From: VGPI01 sp964482845
GTDB lineage: Bacteria; Cloacimonadota; Cloacimonadia; Cloacimonadales; Cloacimonadaceae
Length of the DNA: 11,488 nt
Direction of reading: 5' to 3'
Assembly: GCA_964482845.1 (NCBI GenBank)
Contig: CAYZZE010000072.1
Span: 1-11,488 of the forward strand
In this document: one piece after another, positions 1-5,714 of the stretch
Numbering within the stretch: the stretch's first letter is position 1
Layout: the number at the start of each line of letters is the position of its first letter
Translations under genes and position numbers: made by a program
Notes under the pieces: generated by a model
The model's input: only the letters and a program-made list of their open reading frames with translations
Told to the model about the DNA's origin: nothing
Databases searched by the model: none

Positions 1-60
1 TTCCGCCGTCAAACAAGAAAAAACAACCAGCATCACAACGATAATCAGGGCGTTCTTCAT
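1..60 (-). CDS. Start of an exported protein, cut by the left window edge
   Basis: Only the first 20 codons are visible, read leftward from ATG at 60. They encode a short positive start (MKN), a hydrophobic run rich in Val, Leu and Ile, then VFSC-LTAE, which is a typical signal peptide. The Cys could be a lipoprotein cysteine (VFSC resembles a loose lipobox), or signal peptidase I could cut just after it. An ATG at 63 is in the same frame. GGAGG at 66-70 lies 5 bases before the ATG at 60 but only 2 before the one at 63, so 60 is preferred. The mature protein is outside the window and its function cannot be told. Confidence 0.7.
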   Translation of the reverse strand, partial: MKNALIIVVMLVVFSCLTAE

Positions 61-113
61 CATTACCTCCTCGGCGCTTGATAAAGGCAGAACGATCTCG
101 TCCGGCCTCCTTA

Positions 114-197
114 CTTCCTCCCTGCTCCATAACCTTAGTATAACCTTACGGTCGTAAGGTTATACTAAGGTTATACTAAGGTTATCAAGCAAGGAAG
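114..197 (-). repeat. 11-bp-unit palindromic repeat element, left copy
   Basis: Two 11-bp units (ATAACCTTAGT at 129-139, ATAACCTTACG at 140-150) are followed by a 2-base spacer (GT, 151-152). Their perfect reverse complements follow (CGTAAGGTTAT 153-163, ACTAAGGTTAT 164-174), then one extra ACTAAGGTTAT (175-185). This gives a 22-bp perfect inverted repeat with an asymmetric fifth unit. The outer flanks (114-128 and 186-197) are also roughly complementary, of the type CTTCCTnnCTGCTnn. The element sits between the HIT gene (ending at 325) and the next leftward gene (starting at 60). Read along that transcription, the three-unit arm comes first. RNA from it would form a very stable hairpin, but no T-run follows, so it is not a classical intrinsic terminator. 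A second copy lies at 11167-11253. Confidence 0.95.
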
Positions 198-198
198 A

Positions 199-306
199 CA
201 AGGGGAAAAGACAGGGAACAAGCAATGACGACGCCAGCCGCAAATCGGTGCGTCCGCATCTTCAAACTCAAGACGTATCCCGCGCTGATGACGGGTTTTC
301 CCCTTG
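199..306. repeat. 11-bp inverted repeat enclosing a gene-free spacer
   Basis: CAAGGGGAAAA at 199-209 and TTTTCCCCTTG at 296-306 are exact reverse complements 86 bases apart. The pair nearly fills the gap between the HIT gene and the 11-bp-unit repeat. I see no gene or target-site duplication here. It could be a long-loop RNA hairpin, a tiny non-autonomous element, or chance. Confidence 0.5.
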
Positions 307-324
307 GCATTAGCACACTATGAT

Positions 325-684
325 TTAGATAATTTCTCTCAAAAATTCCCTGAGACCACGTCTTTTTTGGTTGTCATTGGCAAAACGGGGGATGACGTGG
401 AGGTGGAAATGGAAGACGCTTTGTCCGGCAATAGCCCCGCAATTCATGCCGAGATTGAATCCATCCGGATGGAATTCGCGGTCGAGCATCTCTCTGACCT
501 GCTGCACCATATCATAGAATGATGTCATCTCATCGGCGCAAAGATCAAAGAAATCGGCGGCGTGGCGTTTGGAGATGACGAGGGTATGTCCCGGCGAGAC
601 GGGAAAGTGGTCGTAAATGGCGAAGAAATGGTCGTTTTCGATTAGTTTCTTGTGCTGGGTCAGGTCACAAAATATACAATTCAT
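325..684 (-). CDS. HIT-family nucleotide hydrolase/transferase
   Basis: This 119-residue protein belongs to the histidine-triad superfamily, whose members cleave nucleotide phosphoramidates or related nucleotide-phosphate bonds using a His nucleophile. The triad is visible as HFHLHVIP (His92, His94, His96, Pro99), preceded by NCGAIAGQSVF. The central His94 is the expected nucleophile. An N-terminal CIFC pair (Cys3, Cys6) is typical of the zinc-binding HIT subgroup, and the whole length is normal for a one-domain HIT protein. The start at ATG 684 is chosen because AAGGA lies 10 bases upstream. A GTG at 702 in the same frame overlaps the parB stop and would add six unconserved residues. The gene follows parB by 14 bp, so it is probably last in the rsmG-parA-parB transcript. 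The natural substrate cannot be told from sequence. Confidence 0.92.
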   Translation of the reverse strand: MNCIFCDLTQHKKLIENDHFFAIYDHFPVSPGHTLVISKRHAADFFDLCADEMTSFYDMVQQVREMLDREFHPDGFNLGMNCGAIAGQSVFHFHLHVIPRFANDNQKRRGLREFLREII

Positions 685-698
685 CCGGTTACCATCCT

Positions 699-1541
699 TC
701 ACGGAAGTTTGCCAAACATCTCCCTGAGGCGTTGCATTTCTTCGGGATTGGCATATTCAATGACGATCCTGCCCCTGCCGCCTTTATCCTGGATCTTGGT
801 GCGGACGCCGAGGATGCGGGTAAAATCCCGTTCCAGCTCGCCAAAGTTGGAGCGGGCAGGTTTGGGCTGAGGATGGGCAATGGCGGAAAAACTTTTGGCG
901 CGCATCTCCGCCTGCCGGACGCTGAGGGCATGATTCACAATATATCCGGCAAATGGGATCCGGAGATCCTCTTCGACCGAGAGAACGGCGCGTGCATGCC
1001 CGGCACTGAGGATGCCTTCGCTGATCAAAAAGAGGATATCGGAGTGAAGTTTTAGCAGGCGCAGAGCGTTTGTGACGGTGGCTCTATCTTTGCCGACGGT
1101 ATTGGCGATCTGGCTGTGGGTAAGTCCGAATTCATCGCTCAGGGTCTGATAGGCACGCGCTTCTTCGACGGGGTTGAGGTCTTCGCGCTGGATGTTTTCG
1201 ATCACGGCAAGAGTAAGTTGTTCCTGATGCGAGACGGAACGGATAACGACGGGGATCTCGGTCAATCCAGCCATCCGTGCCGCCTGGAGCCGTCTTTCTC
1301 CGGCGATCAATTCATAGTCCGAGGACTCGGTTTTGGTGACGATGATGGGCTGGATAATGCCGTTTTCGCGGATGGAATCCGCCAGTTCCTGCAGTTTTTC
1401 CGGTTCGAAAGTGCGGCGGGGCTGAAAGCGGTTGGGCACGATCCGGTCGGTGGGAACGGTCATGATATTGCTGCGGGGTCTGTCGGGTTCGCGGCTGTCG
1501 GGGATGAGGGCGCTGAGTCCTCTGCCAAGTTTGTCGTTCAT
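699..1541 (-). CDS. parB: Chromosome-partitioning protein ParB (Spo0J)
   Basis: ParB binds centromere-like parS sites, spreads as a CTP-dependent clamp and works with the ParA ATPase to segregate the chromosome. At 280 residues it has normal family length. The start MNDKLGRGLSALIP is the usual N-terminal ParA-contact peptide. The CTP-binding boxes are present as GERRLQAARM (81-90) and ENIQREDLNPVEEA (115-128). A helix-turn-helix follows at about 136-165 (LTHSQIANTVGKDRATVTNA), then LSAGHARAVLS at 178-188. The C-terminal 50 residues form the dimerisation domain. GAGG lies 8 bases before the ATG. The gene follows parA by 24 bp. I found no sequence resembling the parS consensus TGTTTCACGTGAAACA in the window, so its sites probably lie elsewhere. 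Confidence 0.97.
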   Translation of the reverse strand: MNDKLGRGLSALIPDSREPDRPRSNIMTVPTDRIVPNRFQPRRTFEPEKLQELADSIRENGIIQPIIVTKTESSDYELIAGERRLQAARMAGLTEIPVVIRSVSHQEQLTLAVIENIQREDLNPVEEARAYQTLSDEFGLTHSQIANTVGKDRATVTNALRLLKLHSDILFLISEGILSAGHARAVLSVEEDLRIPFAGYIVNHALSVRQAEMRAKSFSAIAHPQPKPARSNFGELERDFTRILGVRTKIQDKGGRGRIVIEYANPEEMQRLREMFGKLP

Positions 1542-1565
1542 AGTTCTGTCCTCAGGTGTATTCGT

Positions 1566-2333
1566 CTATTTCTCATAGCGTTGGATGACCTCATGGGCAA
1601 GTTGGAGGTAATTGGTGGCGCCGGAGGATTTGATGTCGTAATGAAAGATGGTCTTGCCATGACTGGGCGCTTCGGAGAGTTTAACGTTGCGGTTGATCAC
1701 CGTGCGGAAGACCTTTTCCTTGAAATATCGGTGCACTTCTTTGGCGACGGCGGTGGAGAGATTGAGTCGCTTATCAAACATGGTGAGCAGAATGCCGAGG
1801 ATGTTTAGCGAAGGATTGAGGTTTTTCTGGATGAGGCGAATGGTATTGAGCAACTGGCTGACGCCCTCGAGAGCGTAGTACTCACACTGAAGCGGAACGA
1901 GGACATCGGTGCTGGCGGTCATGGCATTTACGGTGAGCAGTCCCAGCGACGGCGGGCAATCGATGATGATGAATTCAAAGAGGTTGTTTATCGGACTCAG
2001 TGCTTCCTTGAATTTGTATTCGCGGGCAAATTCGTGCACCAGTTCGATCTCCGCACCGGTGAGGTGGATATTGCCGGGGATGCAGGAAAGGCCGTCGATG
2101 GCGGTGGGCAGGATTACCTTTTCGATGGGGGTGCGCTGGATAAGGGCATCATAGATCTGGAGGGATACGTTGTCCTTGTCAATGCCGACACCGCTGGAGG
2201 CATTTCCCTGGGGATCAAAATCGATCAGTAGGGTGCGGCGCTCCAGGATCGCTATTCCGGCAGCGAGGTTGACGGCGGTGGTGGTCTTTCCCACGCCGCC
2301 TTTTTGGTTTACTATGGTGATGATCTTGCTCAT
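1566..2333 (-). CDS. parA: Chromosome-partitioning ATPase ParA (Soj)
   Basis: This 255-residue deviant Walker-type ATPase is cytoplasmic. It binds DNA non-specifically as an ATP dimer and is released by ParB, driving origin movement. The deviant Walker A motif is KGGVGKTTT (11-19), with signature Lys11 and P-loop Lys16. Walker A' is LLIDFDPQGN (35-44) and Walker B is FIIIDCPPS (121-129, Asp125). RNVKLSEAPSHGK (215-227) is the conserved C-terminal block of chromosomal ParA proteins. It lacks the long N-terminal helix-turn-helix of plasmid type Ia ParA, which fits the chromosomal Soj group. The order rsmG-parA-parB is widely conserved near bacterial origins. The 102-bp gap upstream holds a 6-bp hairpin and a weak TATAAG. 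A separate promoter here is possible but not convincing. Confidence 0.97.
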   Translation of the reverse strand: MSKIITIVNQKGGVGKTTTAVNLAAGIAILERRTLLIDFDPQGNASSGVGIDKDNVSLQIYDALIQRTPIEKVILPTAIDGLSCIPGNIHLTGAEIELVHEFAREYKFKEALSPINNLFEFIIIDCPPSLGLLTVNAMTASTDVLVPLQCEYYALEGVSQLLNTIRLIQKNLNPSLNILGILLTMFDKRLNLSTAVAKEVHRYFKEKVFRTVINRNVKLSEAPSHGKTIFHYDIKSSGATNYLQLAHEVIQRYEK

Positions 2334-2370
2334 AAGCTCTCTATCTTATATCATTGGTTATCACGTAGCA

Positions 2371-2386
2371 GCGGATGCCGATCCGC
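2371..2386. other. Small hairpin in the rsmG-parA gap
   Basis: GCGGAT (2371-2376) and ATCCGC (2381-2386) pair around the 4-base loop GCCG, about 38 bases upstream of the parA start on the leftward transcript. No T-run follows on the minus strand, so it is not a normal terminator. It could be a processing or attenuation hairpin that sets parAB expression apart from the genes upstream. Confidence 0.4.
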
Positions 2387-2435
2387 CTTGTCACAAACGA
2401 AGGTCGTCCATTATCCATGCTATTGCTTGTCCGTT

Positions 2436-3092
2436 TTATGTGCTTCTTCCATCTATCAAATCATTACGGTCAATAGCTACTAAACGCCGGAAACCGAGAT
2501 CCGGCACGTCTTGCTCCAGCAGGATCTGATGCCGGATCGATGTAAGGTCGTCCATGCGATGCGCTTTGTATAATATCACTCTGCCATTTTTGCGGAGCAA
2601 CTGACGCAAGGGCTGGAGATAGCGCATTTCCAAAGCCACAGCACGGCAAACTATGTAATCGAACCGGTGGCCTTCCGCCATGAGGGCATAGTCCTCCAAG
2701 CGTTGATTGACCACCCGGCAGTCCTTCAAGTGAAGCGCATCCAGCATCTGTCGCAGGATAAGGCATTTTTTCCGGGTGGCTTCCAGCAGGAAAACCCGTG
2801 CCTGGGGACTCGCAATCCCGATGGGAATGCCTGGCAATCCGCCCCCACTGCCAAAATCCAACACCACCTTCGCATTGAAGTCAAGGCATTTGAGGGCAAG
2901 CATGCTGTCAAGAAAATGGTAACGCCAATAGTCATCCGGAGCAGTTTTTCGTGAGACAAGATTGATCTGGGGATTGTATTCAAGCAGGAGTTGATGATAG
3001 TGGGCAAGGTCATTTATGATGCGGTCGGGCTCCGCTATCGATAGAGCAGTAAGAAAATCATGGATCTGCTGTTGGTGAGGTGGATAACTCAT
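2436..3092 (-). CDS. rsmG: 16S rRNA m7G527 methyltransferase RsmG (GidB)
   Basis: RsmG uses S-adenosylmethionine to methylate N7 of G527 in the 530 loop of 16S rRNA. At 218 residues it is close to the usual length. Family signatures in order are NPQINLVSRKT (40-50), HFLDSM (59-64), the SAM-binding loop LDFGSGGGLPGIPIGI (78-93), LEATRKKC (103-110, the adenosine-binding acidic residue and the Lys pair) and CRAVA (149-153). Its ATG overlaps the stop of the upstream 830-residue gene in ATGA (3089-3092), so its translation is probably coupled to that gene. No independent promoter is visible. Neighbours downstream are parA and parB, the classical gidB-soj-spo0J order. The unusual feature is its dependence on a large exported protein gene in front. 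Confidence 0.96.
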   Translation of the reverse strand: MSYPPHQQQIHDFLTALSIAEPDRIINDLAHYHQLLLEYNPQINLVSRKTAPDDYWRYHFLDSMLALKCLDFNAKVVLDFGSGGGLPGIPIGIASPQARVFLLEATRKKCLILRQMLDALHLKDCRVVNQRLEDYALMAEGHRFDYIVCRAVALEMRYLQPLRQLLRKNGRVILYKAHRMDDLTSIRHQILLEQDVPDLGFRRLVAIDRNDLIDGRST

Positions 3093-5581
3093 TCGTGATC
3101 ATCATTGAGAAAATTACGCAACAGGGCTTGCACGAGAAAAGAGCGGTCGGAGGTCATGCTCTTGAGAAGGGCTGTGGCCTCCGGCAAGGCAAGGCGCTTT
3201 AAACTGCGGGCAGTGATGTAGCGATAGCGCTCGCTGGGATGTTCTGTAAATCCGGAAAGGATCCCGATGCCGGCAGGGTCTTTGATGCTGCCCAGGACGG
3301 AGAGGGTAAGCGGAATGAATCTATCGCCACTGATGAATTCCTGCAAATGTGGCAAAAGCAAGGCATCCCCGGTAGCGGCGATGAGTGAGACGGCGGTTTT
3401 TACCGCCAGGGTATCCGGGTGAGTAAGTTGCTTAAAAAGAGCAAGTTTGAAGTTCTCTGAAGTGCGGACGAATTCTTCCAGGGTGCGATACTCCAATCCG
3501 GACTTGGAGGTCAGTTTGTCTTGCGTAATGTACCGGATCGCTTCATCCTCTCTGGCAAAGAGGTATTGACGCGCCTGCCGCACCCTCTGAACTGCGGAGC
3601 CCACTTCCCATTCGGAAGCAATGGCAAAAAGACGGTCGATCGGGAGTAAACTGTCAACCTCTGTCACGGCATGAGTAGCCGCGGCTTCCGTCCGGGTAAG
3701 TTCTTGCCGGAAAAGATCAACGTCCCTGCTGATGCCATAAGTGCCGCGCTGCCAGGTGTTGTTTGCGGTAAACAGGGTATCCGGATAAACGTCGTCTCCG
3801 CCGGCATCCAGGAAGAATCCTATGCCCCCGCTGTCCCTGGCAAGATTGGCATAGCCGTAGTTGTTCTGATCCTTGCGTTCGTAACGGTCGTTGCCGGAAA
3901 CATCAATAAAGATGCCGACTGAATTGGTCAGCCCCAATCCGTTCCCACCGGGGATGGAATAGACGTCATTGCCACCGCCGTCATAGAAGAAGCCAAAAGC
4001 CCAGTCGTGTCCGGCACCTTGCCCAGGACCGTTTTTGGAGTAATACTGATCGTCCCCTTCACCTTCCCAGAGAATCCCGTTTGCCAGATGGATACCAGAG
4101 CCCTGGGGATAATAGACCGCATTGTAAACGTCATTGCCGTTGGCGTCAAGGAGCATGCCGGTGGCATACCAGTAGCCGACGCCCTGGGCATAGACGCCAC
4201 CAATGTAGCGGTCATTGCCGCTGTGGTCATAGATCAAACCCAGACCTCCGGCATAGTCGGGACGCAAACCAAAGCCCATGCCCTGGCCCAAACTGCGATA
4301 GTCAAAGGGCGCCAAGGGCTGGTGCAAGTATTTTCCGCCGATGTAATAGACGTCATTGCCGTCCCAATCGAGAATCACTCCGGCACTCATCACTCCGCCC
4401 AAACCCTGGGCAAGGGAAGTGGCGGAATATATATCGTTACCGCCTTTGTCCAAAAGTAAAGCGATACCAAACATCGCTGCGCCCTGGGAAAACAAGCCGC
4501 TTTGGTAGATGTCGTATCCGGCGGCATCGAGATGGAGGTTTATGCCGCAGAAACTGCTGAAGGCAAAGTCATCCGTGCGATAGGTATCATTGCCGGATAA
4601 GTCGATTGAACAGCCGAGACCGCCGGTCACTGAAAAGCCGTTGCCGATCGTATCAAAGTGGTAAGTATCGTCACCATCCAGATCGATGTGCAGATACAAG
4701 GGATGCCTCCAAGTGGCGCGGATCGGGATCTCATGGCGGTCGTTGCCGGAAGGTTCCAGAACAAAGGCAATGTGATGGTTGCCATGACGTTTATAAAGAG
4801 CGCCGTCATAGGTGTCATTGCCGCTTCCACCAATGATCATCAACCCATGTCGGGTCTTGCGGACAATCGGTTTACGGAAGCCAAGGCGGCTCTCTTTAAT
4901 GCGGCTGAGTAGTAATTCTACCCCCGAAAGATAGATCATCTGCGCCTGCATCAACGCAACAAGATCGATGCTCTCAAATAACGATGCATAGGCATTCAGA
5001 TCAAATTTATCCCGCACAGGCAGCTTCTGCGCAGCAAGATAGGCGTCATATTTGTCCTTGTCCTTATTTTCACTGTGGATGCGGTAAAAAAGGACAGTCA
5101 TGCTGTCCCGCTGTGCTGAAGTAAGCGAGGCATAGGCACTTTCCAGAGAGATGCCGACCTTGTCGAAGAGATATTCCACAAAACGGAAGATATCACGGGG
5201 TTTGGGGCTTGCGGGCAACTGCCTGTCCCAGTCGTGCTTATAAGGTTCGGGAACCTGTATGTCCAGAGCAATGGAACCCAAATGTGCTAAGATCAATGGC
5301 ATGCCGGACAAACCATCAGCGGGTGCACAAATCTCCCGCATCCGATCTACCCGGTCAAAAACCTGCCAGGGATTCTGGAGCAAAGACAATTGATAATCGG
5401 TCTTGAAACGGGTGGAAAGATCCCAGTCCTTTTCAAAACGCAAGGACAGGGAGTCCAGTCCGGTAGAGTTGAGCATATCGGTCAATTGTCCGATGACGAC
5501 GTCATCTCTGTGCTCTTGTACTGATAATAGTGCTTGACAGGATAGTATTGTGCAGATAATTATGAAAATACGTGCTATCAT
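3089..5581 (-). CDS. Exported GND-x-Y repeat protein with HEAT-like C-terminus
   Basis: This 830-residue protein has a family I do not recognise. Residues 1-20 are a signal peptide (hydrophobic IFIIICTILSC). Cys15 could be a lipoprotein cysteine, or signal peptidase I could cut nearby. Residues 21-245 have no motif I know. Residues 246-600 carry thirteen copies of G-N/D/Y-D-x-Y/H, beginning at 254, 279, 303, 330, 355, 381, 408, 455, 482, 509, 537, 563 and 595. Steps are 24-32 residues except one of 47. The extended unit is L-D-x-x-G-N-D-x-Y, often with QGxG about 7-10 residues later. This predicts a beta-solenoid with acidic loops that may bind calcium. It is not the nine-residue RTX repeat. 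Residues about 720-825 look like HEAT-type helical repeats (for example LSVLGSIKDPAGIGIL). AGAGG lies 4 bases before the ATG. The gene overlaps rsmG by 4 bp. Its likely site is the periplasm or outer surface and its function is unknown. Confidence 0.9.
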   Translation of the reverse strand: MIARIFIIICTILSCQALLSVQEHRDDVVIGQLTDMLNSTGLDSLSLRFEKDWDLSTRFKTDYQLSLLQNPWQVFDRVDRMREICAPADGLSGMPLILAHLGSIALDIQVPEPYKHDWDRQLPASPKPRDIFRFVEYLFDKVGISLESAYASLTSAQRDSMTVLFYRIHSENKDKDKYDAYLAAQKLPVRDKFDLNAYASLFESIDLVALMQAQMIYLSGVELLLSRIKESRLGFRKPIVRKTRHGLMIIGGSGNDTYDGALYKRHGNHHIAFVLEPSGNDRHEIPIRATWRHPLYLHIDLDGDDTYHFDTIGNGFSVTGGLGCSIDLSGNDTYRTDDFAFSSFCGINLHLDAAGYDIYQSGLFSQGAAMFGIALLLDKGGNDIYSATSLAQGLGGVMSAGVILDWDGNDVYYIGGKYLHQPLAPFDYRSLGQGMGFGLRPDYAGGLGLIYDHSGNDRYIGGVYAQGVGYWYATGMLLDANGNDVYNAVYYPQGSGIHLANGILWEGEGDDQYYSKNGPGQGAGHDWAFGFFYDGGGNDVYSIPGGNGLGLTNSVGIFIDVSGNDRYERKDQNNYGYANLARDSGGIGFFLDAGGDDVYPDTLFTANNTWQRGTYGISRDVDLFRQELTRTEAAATHAVTEVDSLLPIDRLFAIASEWEVGSAVQRVRQARQYLFAREDEAIRYITQDKLTSKSGLEYRTLEEFVRTSENFKLALFKQLTHPDTLAVKTAVSLIAATGDALLLPHLQEFISGDRFIPLTLSVLGSIKDPAGIGILSGFTEHPSERYRYITARSLKRLALPEATALLKSMTSDRSFLVQALLRNFLNDDHE

Positions 5582-5598
5582 ATAACCTCTATGGGGCT

Positions 5599-5626
5599 AT
5601 TATGAGTATGCCCAGGAAATTGTCAA
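5599..5626 (-). promoter_or_regulatory. Sigma-70-type promoter of the leftward operon
   Basis: On the minus strand there is a perfect -35 TTGACA (5621-5626), a 16-base spacer and a -10 CATAAT (5599-5604, five of six consensus bases). The start site would fall near 5592, giving a leader of only about 10 bases that still includes the AGAGG ribosome site (5586-5590). It should drive the 830-residue protein gene and, by read-through, rsmG-parA-parB-HIT. Confidence 0.65.
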
Positions 5627-5667
5627 CCCGATAAATCGATGGATCAGAACCGGCAACCGGGAATGTC

Positions 5668-5676
5668 TGTTATTTT
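5668..5676 (+). promoter_or_regulatory. Possible extended -10 element for the kinase operon
   Basis: TG-T-TATTTT (5668-5676) resembles an extended -10 element. It would start transcription about 30 bases before the kinase ATG. No clear -35 is seen at the right distance, so this is weak. It is offered because the divergent 133-bp region must hold a rightward promoter. Confidence 0.25.
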
Positions 5677-5714
5677 ACGGGATACGAGGAAGTTACCGCA
5701 CAAGGAAAGATGAG

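Noticed and set aside
114..197. CRISPR-like array
   Set aside because: Units are 11 bp, directly abutting and partly inverted, with no unique spacers and no cas gene nearby.
304..522. Short plus-strand open frame inside the HIT gene region
   Set aside because: It is antisense to the conserved HIT protein and has no ribosome site.
1116..1808. Long plus-strand open frame (230 codons) opposite parA-parB
   Set aside because: It lies antisense to two unmistakable genes with intact motifs, has no ribosome site, and its protein resembles no family.
246..2435. parS site near parAB
   Set aside because: No sequence close to TGTTTCACGTGAAACA was found by eye, and the origin itself was not seen. ACGTGA-like pieces in 2334-2435 are too short.
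4007..4560. Plus-strand open frames opposite the GND-x-Y repeat region
   Set aside because: These are mirror frames created by the repeated Gly/Asp/Asn codons on the minus strand. The minus-strand reading has a signal peptide, regular repeats and operon context.
3780..4850. RTX calcium-binding nonapeptide repeats
   Set aside because: The GND motif looks similar, but the step is about 26-27 residues rather than nine and the GGxGxDxUx pattern is absent.
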